NCBI GenBank assembly: GCA_934675165.1
Contig: CAKUPP010000010.1
Coordinates: forward strand, 1-34,905
Direction: 5' to 3'
Source: an uncultured Eubacteriales bacterium
Lineage (GTDB): Bacteria; Bacillota; Clostridia; Oscillospirales; Acutalibacteraceae
Length of the DNA stretch: 34,905 nucleotides
Shown here piece by piece: positions 31,895-34,905 of the stretch. The translations under genes were made by a program, and so were the position numbers. The notes under the pieces were generated by a model that had not been told where the DNA came from, searched no databases, and saw only the letters and a list, made by a program, of their open reading frames with translations. Every line of letters begins with the position of its first letter. Within the stretch, counting starts at the first letter, position 1.

Positions 31895-33043
31895 ATGAAA
31901 AAATTAAAAAGTGTAGTAATTATTTTTTTAAGTGTTAGTATTGAATTTTTTATATTTCCCGTAATAGCTGTAAACCCAGATGTATCTGCAAAATCGAGCA
32001 TAGTTATGTGTGCAGATTCAGGAGTTGTTTTATGGTCTAAAAATGAAACAGTGCCTCTTCCAATGGCAAGCACTACTAAAATAATGACATCTCTTTTGAC
32101 TTTGGAGTATATGGAGGCTATGGGTAACAAAGAGATTGAAATAACCGATGAAATGGTTAGAGTAGAAGGAACTTCTATGGGGCTTATGCCTGGAAATGTA
32201 GTTACACTGGATGCTTTAGCAAAAGGCATGCTTCTTTGTTCTGGTAATGATGCTGCAAATGCAGCCGCTATAGCTGTGGGTGGTACTGTAGATAACTTTA
32301 TAGTTTTGATGAATGAAAAAGCAAAACAGATTGGCATGAAAGATACTAAATTTTCAACACCTTCAGGTCTTGATAAAGATAACCATCATTCAACTGCCGC
32401 AGATATGGCAATTTTGGGTGTTTATGCAATGGAAAATGAGAAATTTGCTAATATAGTGTCTCAAAAAAGTATGAAAGTTAAATTTGTAAATCCATCTAAG
32501 ACTGTTAGTTACAGAAATCACAATAAGCTTTTGCGACTGTATGAAAATTGCATAGGTATAAAAACAGGTTTTACAAAAGCTGCTGGTAGATGTTTGGTTT
32601 CATGTGCTGAAAAAAATGGCATACGACTTATTTGTGTAACGCTTAATGCTCCTAGTGATTGGGATGATCACATAAATCTTTATAATTTTGGATTTGAAAA
32701 TACCGTGCTTAAAAATTTTGATGATCATTTTAAAATCAATATAAAGGCTATAAATAAAGATGAAAAAATAGATTTGGAGTGTAAATGTGAAAACAGTTTT
32801 TCGTGTAGCATAAAAAAAGGGGAGGAAAGTAATGTTAAGAGAAAAGTAATTTTGCCTGAAACTATAAATGCACCAATTGAAAAAGGACAAATAGTTGGAA
32901 ATGTGGTATACTATTTAGGCGATACTCCAATTGGTAAAAATAATATAATTTCTGATCGTGAAATAAAAAATATGGTTGAACCAAAGAAGAATTTTTTCTA
33001 CAGTATTATGAATTTTTTTAGAAAATGCCTTGGTGGGAAATAA
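31895..33043 (+). CDS. dacF: D-alanyl-D-alanine carboxypeptidase (DacF-like, peptidase S11)
   Basis: Trims the terminal D-Ala from peptidoglycan stem peptides. Signal or anchor segment at about 7-27, then the S11 catalytic domain with S59-T-T-K62 in MASTTKIM, S116-G-N in CSGNDAANAA and K223-T-G in GIKTGFTKAAGRCLV. A C-terminal beta domain and an amphipathic helix at the end (MNFFRKCLGG) would tether it to the membrane. No SD stands directly before ATG 31895; the nearest is AGGGGTG at 31851-31857. Adjacency to sigG suggests, but does not prove, a sporulation role (DacF) over the vegetative DacA. Confidence 0.9.
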   Translation: MKKLKSVVIIFLSVSIEFFIFPVIAVNPDVSAKSSIVMCADSGVVLWSKNETVPLPMASTTKIMTSLLTLEYMEAMGNKEIEITDEMVRVEGTSMGLMPGNVVTLDALAKGMLLCSGNDAANAAAIAVGGTVDNFIVLMNEKAKQIGMKDTKFSTPSGLDKDNHHSTAADMAILGVYAMENEKFANIVSQKSMKVKFVNPSKTVSYRNHNKLLRLYENCIGIKTGFTKAAGRCLVSCAEKNGIRLICVTLNAPSDWDDHINLYNFGFENTVLKNFDDHFKINIKAINKDEKIDLECKCENSFSCSIKKGEESNVKRKVILPETINAPIEKGQIVGNVVYYLGDTPIGKNNIISDREIKNMVEPKKNFFYSIMNFFRKCLGGK

Positions 33044-33065
33044 AAAATTGAGAGGAAATAAAAAA

Positions 33066-33779
33066 ATGCAAGAAAAAATGGTATTACAAAAATATTTATC
33101 GTTGTGTGGGATGGGTTCACGTAGAAAGTGTGAAGAATATATAAAATTGGGAGAAGTGAAAATAAATGGTAGATGTGCAAAATTAGGTGATAGAGTTTCA
33201 TTGGTGGAAGATGTTATAACACTTAAAGATAAAAAAATTCAATATACAATTCAAAAAAAGCATTACATAATGCTAAATAAACCGCGTGGCTATGTTACAA
33301 CAATGAGTGATGAACGTGGTAGAAAGTGTGTTGCTGATTTAGTAAAGGATATACCTGAGCGTGTTTATCCTGTTGGAAGATTGGATAGAGAGTCGGAAGG
33401 GTTACTCATTATGACTAATGATGGAGATTTTGCGAACAATCTTATTCACCCTTCAAAAAACATTTGGAAAACATATCGTGTTACGGTAAAACCTGGAATA
33501 AATGAAGAGCAACTTACGAAACTTTGTGTTGGCATGGAAATAGATTCAAGGCCGACTGAGCCAGCACGTGTTACAGTTTTAACACAAGAAAAAGGACGTG
33601 TAGTAATGGAGATATCTATAAAGGAGGGGCGAAATAGGCAGATAAGAAAAATGTGTCAAGCTGTAGGTTTGTGTGTGGCCCGTTTAAAGCGAGTATCAAT
33701 AGGGGCATTAAAATTGGGGATGCTTTCGCCCGGTAAATGGAGAGATCTTACTCAGGATGAGTTGAAACTATTTAGATAG
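33066..33779 (+). CDS. rluB: 23S/16S rRNA pseudouridine synthase, RsuA/RluB family
   Basis: Isomerises specific uridines in rRNA. An N-terminal S4 RNA-binding domain (LQKYLSLCGMGSRRKCEEYI, KINGRCAKLGDRV) precedes the catalytic domain. That domain holds NKPRGYVTTMSDERGR, the catalytic Asp in VGRLDRESEGLLIMTND, and the closing KEGRNRQIRKMCQAVG. The frame is open to GTG 33030, overlapping the previous gene, but GAGAGG before ATG 33066 supports that start (237 aa). The RluB versus RsuA choice is not settled by sequence alone. Confidence 0.93.
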   Translation: MQEKMVLQKYLSLCGMGSRRKCEEYIKLGEVKINGRCAKLGDRVSLVEDVITLKDKKIQYTIQKKHYIMLNKPRGYVTTMSDERGRKCVADLVKDIPERVYPVGRLDRESEGLLIMTNDGDFANNLIHPSKNIWKTYRVTVKPGINEEQLTKLCVGMEIDSRPTEPARVTVLTQEKGRVVMEISIKEGRNRQIRKMCQAVGLCVARLKRVSIGALKLGMLSPGKWRDLTQDELKLFR

Positions 33780-33808
33780 TTGCTCTTTAAAATAATTTAT
33801 AGTATTAT
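33780..33808 (+). promoter_or_regulatory. promoter of the first Rpn gene
   Basis: TTGCTC (33780-33785), a 17-base spacer, TATTAT (33803-33808). It starts directly after the rluB stop, with an SD (GGGGAG) 12 bases before the Rpn ATG. Confidence 0.5.
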
Positions 33809-33842
33809 ATAGGTAAAGATAAGTATAGGGGAGAATAAAAAA

Positions 33843-34814
33843 ATGCAAAAGCATAATAAGATTTATCCCGCGACGAATGACGTGGTATTCAAAAAAATAT
33901 TTGGTGACATAAACAATAAAAAAGTAATAAAAGGATTCTTGAGCAGTATTCTGGACATACCAGAAGAAGAGTATGAGCTACTTAAAATAGAGAATCCGTT
34001 TCTGAACATAGCAGATAGCACAGAAGATAAAATTGGAATATTGGATGTAAAAATCAGCACAAAAAATAAGAAGATAATAGATATAGAAATCCAAGTAGCG
34101 CGAATGAAGTATATGTGCGAAAGAATACTGTGTTACCTTTCGAAAATGACATTGGAGCAAATTGGTTCCGGAGAAGATTACGGAAAGATCCAAAAAGTAG
34201 TAAGTATAGTAATTGCTGCAGATCATATATTAATTAAGGATAGCAAAAGTCAACACAATAGATATGTTTTGTACGATAAAAAATCTGGATCAACGTTTAC
34301 AGATAAAATGGAAGTAAACACATTAGATTTAATGAAGAAACCGGACCCCAAGACAAGCGATCCAAACATAACAAAGTGGGTAGAGTTTTTTAATGCGAAG
34401 ACAGAGGAGGAGTTAAAAATGGTTAATGAAATGCCAGATGTAGCAGTAAAGCAAGCTGCGCAGATAGTGTTAAAAGTTAATCAAGACGAAGACCTCAGAG
34501 TTAGAGCAGAACAAAGAGAGAATGCTGTTAGAGCGTATAATAGTGAGATGTTGGCCAGTAAACAAGAAGGAATGAAAATAGGTATAGCAAAAGGCAGAGC
34601 AGAAGGCAGAGCTGAAGGTAGAGCTGAAGGCAGAGCTGAAGGTAGAGCTGAAGGTAGAGCTGAAGGTAGAGCCGAAGGCAGAGCAGAAGGCGCAGAGGCC
34701 GAAAAAATAAAATTGGCAAAAAATGCCATAAAGAATGGTATAAGTATTCAAACGGCTGCAGATATAACAGGGCTAACGATAGATCAAATAAATAAAATAA
34801 AAAATGAGATATAA
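33843..34814 (+). CDS. rpn: Rpn-family PD-(D/E)XK nuclease (recombination-promoting nuclease)
   Basis: A 323-residue protein of the Rpn/PDDEXK_2 family, often labelled transposase; characterised members are DNA nucleases that raise recombination. The N-terminal motif ATNDVVFKKIFGD (about 10-22) is diagnostic. The nuclease core has Asp68 in GILDVK and E82-x-Q84 in DIEIQV, where Q replaces the usual K, as is common in this family. A glutamine/glutamate-rich helix leads to eight GRAE repeats (residues about 251-282) and a C-terminal helical segment, ISIQTAADITGLTIDQINKI, like a resolvase-type HTH. Base use (more AGC, ATA and AGA) differs slightly from its neighbours. A second copy follows at once. 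Confidence 0.88.
   Translation: MQKHNKIYPATNDVVFKKIFGDINNKKVIKGFLSSILDIPEEEYELLKIENPFLNIADSTEDKIGILDVKISTKNKKIIDIEIQVARMKYMCERILCYLSKMTLEQIGSGEDYGKIQKVVSIVIAADHILIKDSKSQHNRYVLYDKKSGSTFTDKMEVNTLDLMKKPDPKTSDPNITKWVEFFNAKTEEELKMVNEMPDVAVKQAAQIVLKVNQDEDLRVRAEQRENAVRAYNSEMLASKQEGMKIGIAKGRAEGRAEGRAEGRAEGRAEGRAEGRAEGRAEGAEAEKIKLAKNAIKNGISIQTAADITGLTIDQINKIKNEI
34593..34688 (+). repeat. in-frame 12-bp tandem repeat (8 units) in rpn
   Basis: Eight units of GG(C/T)AGAGC(A/T/C)GAA encode (Gly-Arg-Ala-Glu)x8. Units differ only at synonymous third positions. They make a charged, probably helical linker between the nuclease core and the C-terminal helix. Opposite-strand frames through this tract are artefacts of the repeat. 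Confidence 0.97.
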
Positions 34815-34828
34815 AAAATAAATATAAA

Positions 34829-34905
34829 GGAGAATAAAAAAATGCAAAAGCATAATAAGATTTATCCCGCGACGAATGACGTGGTATTCAAAAAAATATT
34901 TGGTG
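34829..34905 (+). repeat. direct repeat of the rpn start region (first copy 33830-33906)
   Basis: The last 77 bases of the window are identical to 33830-33906, covering the SD, the spacer and the first 64 bases of coding sequence, with a period of 999 bp. It shows tandem duplication of the rpn gene, or an array. Confidence 0.97.
34842..34905 (+). CDS. rpn: second Rpn-family nuclease gene, truncated by the window end
   Basis: ATG at 34842 after GGAG, 27 bases beyond the first gene's stop. All 64 bases up to the window edge are identical to the first copy, so the first 21 residues (MQKHNKIYPATNDVVFKKIFG) are the same. Whether the rest is identical, or carries another number of GRAE repeats, cannot be seen. 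Confidence 0.9.
   Translation, partial: MQKHNKIYPATNDVVFKKIFG

Noticed and set aside
34593..34688. CRISPR-like regular repetition
   Set aside because: Units are contiguous 12-mers with no spacers and encode protein in frame.
34470..34751. Three long minus-strand frames through the rpn repeat tract
   Set aside because: The 12-bp repeat leaves every frame open; the proteins are low-complexity artefacts opposite a recognised gene.

Overview
The window is AT-rich bacterial DNA that uses the standard stop codons, including TGA. It carries endospore genes (spoIIR, sigG, and a DacF-type carboxypeptidase divergent from sigG), Gram-positive style Shine-Dalgarno sites, many GTG/TTG starts, a CIRCE operator and a sortase-type surface protein. 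Together these point to an endospore-forming Clostridia lineage; the resemblance of several proteins to Oscillospirales homologues suggests that order. Host association or genome reduction is only an inference, from IS remnants, apparent gene losses and Rpn-type repeats.

Layout. 1-466: edge of an insertion-sequence-like element, a degenerate 5S rRNA-like sequence on the minus strand, and promoters. 467-6069: cell division and elongation genes zapA, dut, mreB, mreC, mreD and mrdA (PBP2). 6070-6465: non-coding, where related genomes often have min genes or rodA. 6466-6870: a methylglyoxal-synthase-fold protein that has lost most catalytic residues. 7081-11347: accessory and stress genes, namely a sortase-type surface protein, hsp20 under a CIRCE operator, a membrane zinc metallopeptidase, an HdeD-like membrane protein, and a double-glycine (Nif11-like) peptide precursor candidate with no visible maturation genes. 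11699-13532: rpmB, an OGG-type glycosylase and spoIIR. 13590-14595: an IS remnant and an unknown secreted protein.

14965-30783 is one long plus-strand run: topoisomerase IV (parE, parC), then deoxyribonucleoside salvage genes (deoB, a YczE-like membrane protein, deoD, a BMP/Nup nucleoside ABC transporter, deoC, pdp), then ligA. Imported nucleosides would be split by DeoD and Pdp into bases and (deoxy)ribose-1-phosphate; DeoB would isomerise the sugar phosphate and DeoC would cleave it into acetaldehyde and glyceraldehyde-3-phosphate.

30927-33779: sigG on the minus strand, divergent from a D-Ala-D-Ala carboxypeptidase gene and an RsuA/RluB-type pseudouridine synthase gene. 33843-34905: an Rpn-family PD-(D/E)XK nuclease gene with an in-frame 12-bp repeat tract, followed 999 bp later by the start of a second, identical-beginning copy cut by the window edge.

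The best leads are the orphan double-glycine peptide, the catalytically rewired MGS-fold protein, the degenerate 5S sequence between outward-facing IS-like ends, and the tandem Rpn genes.
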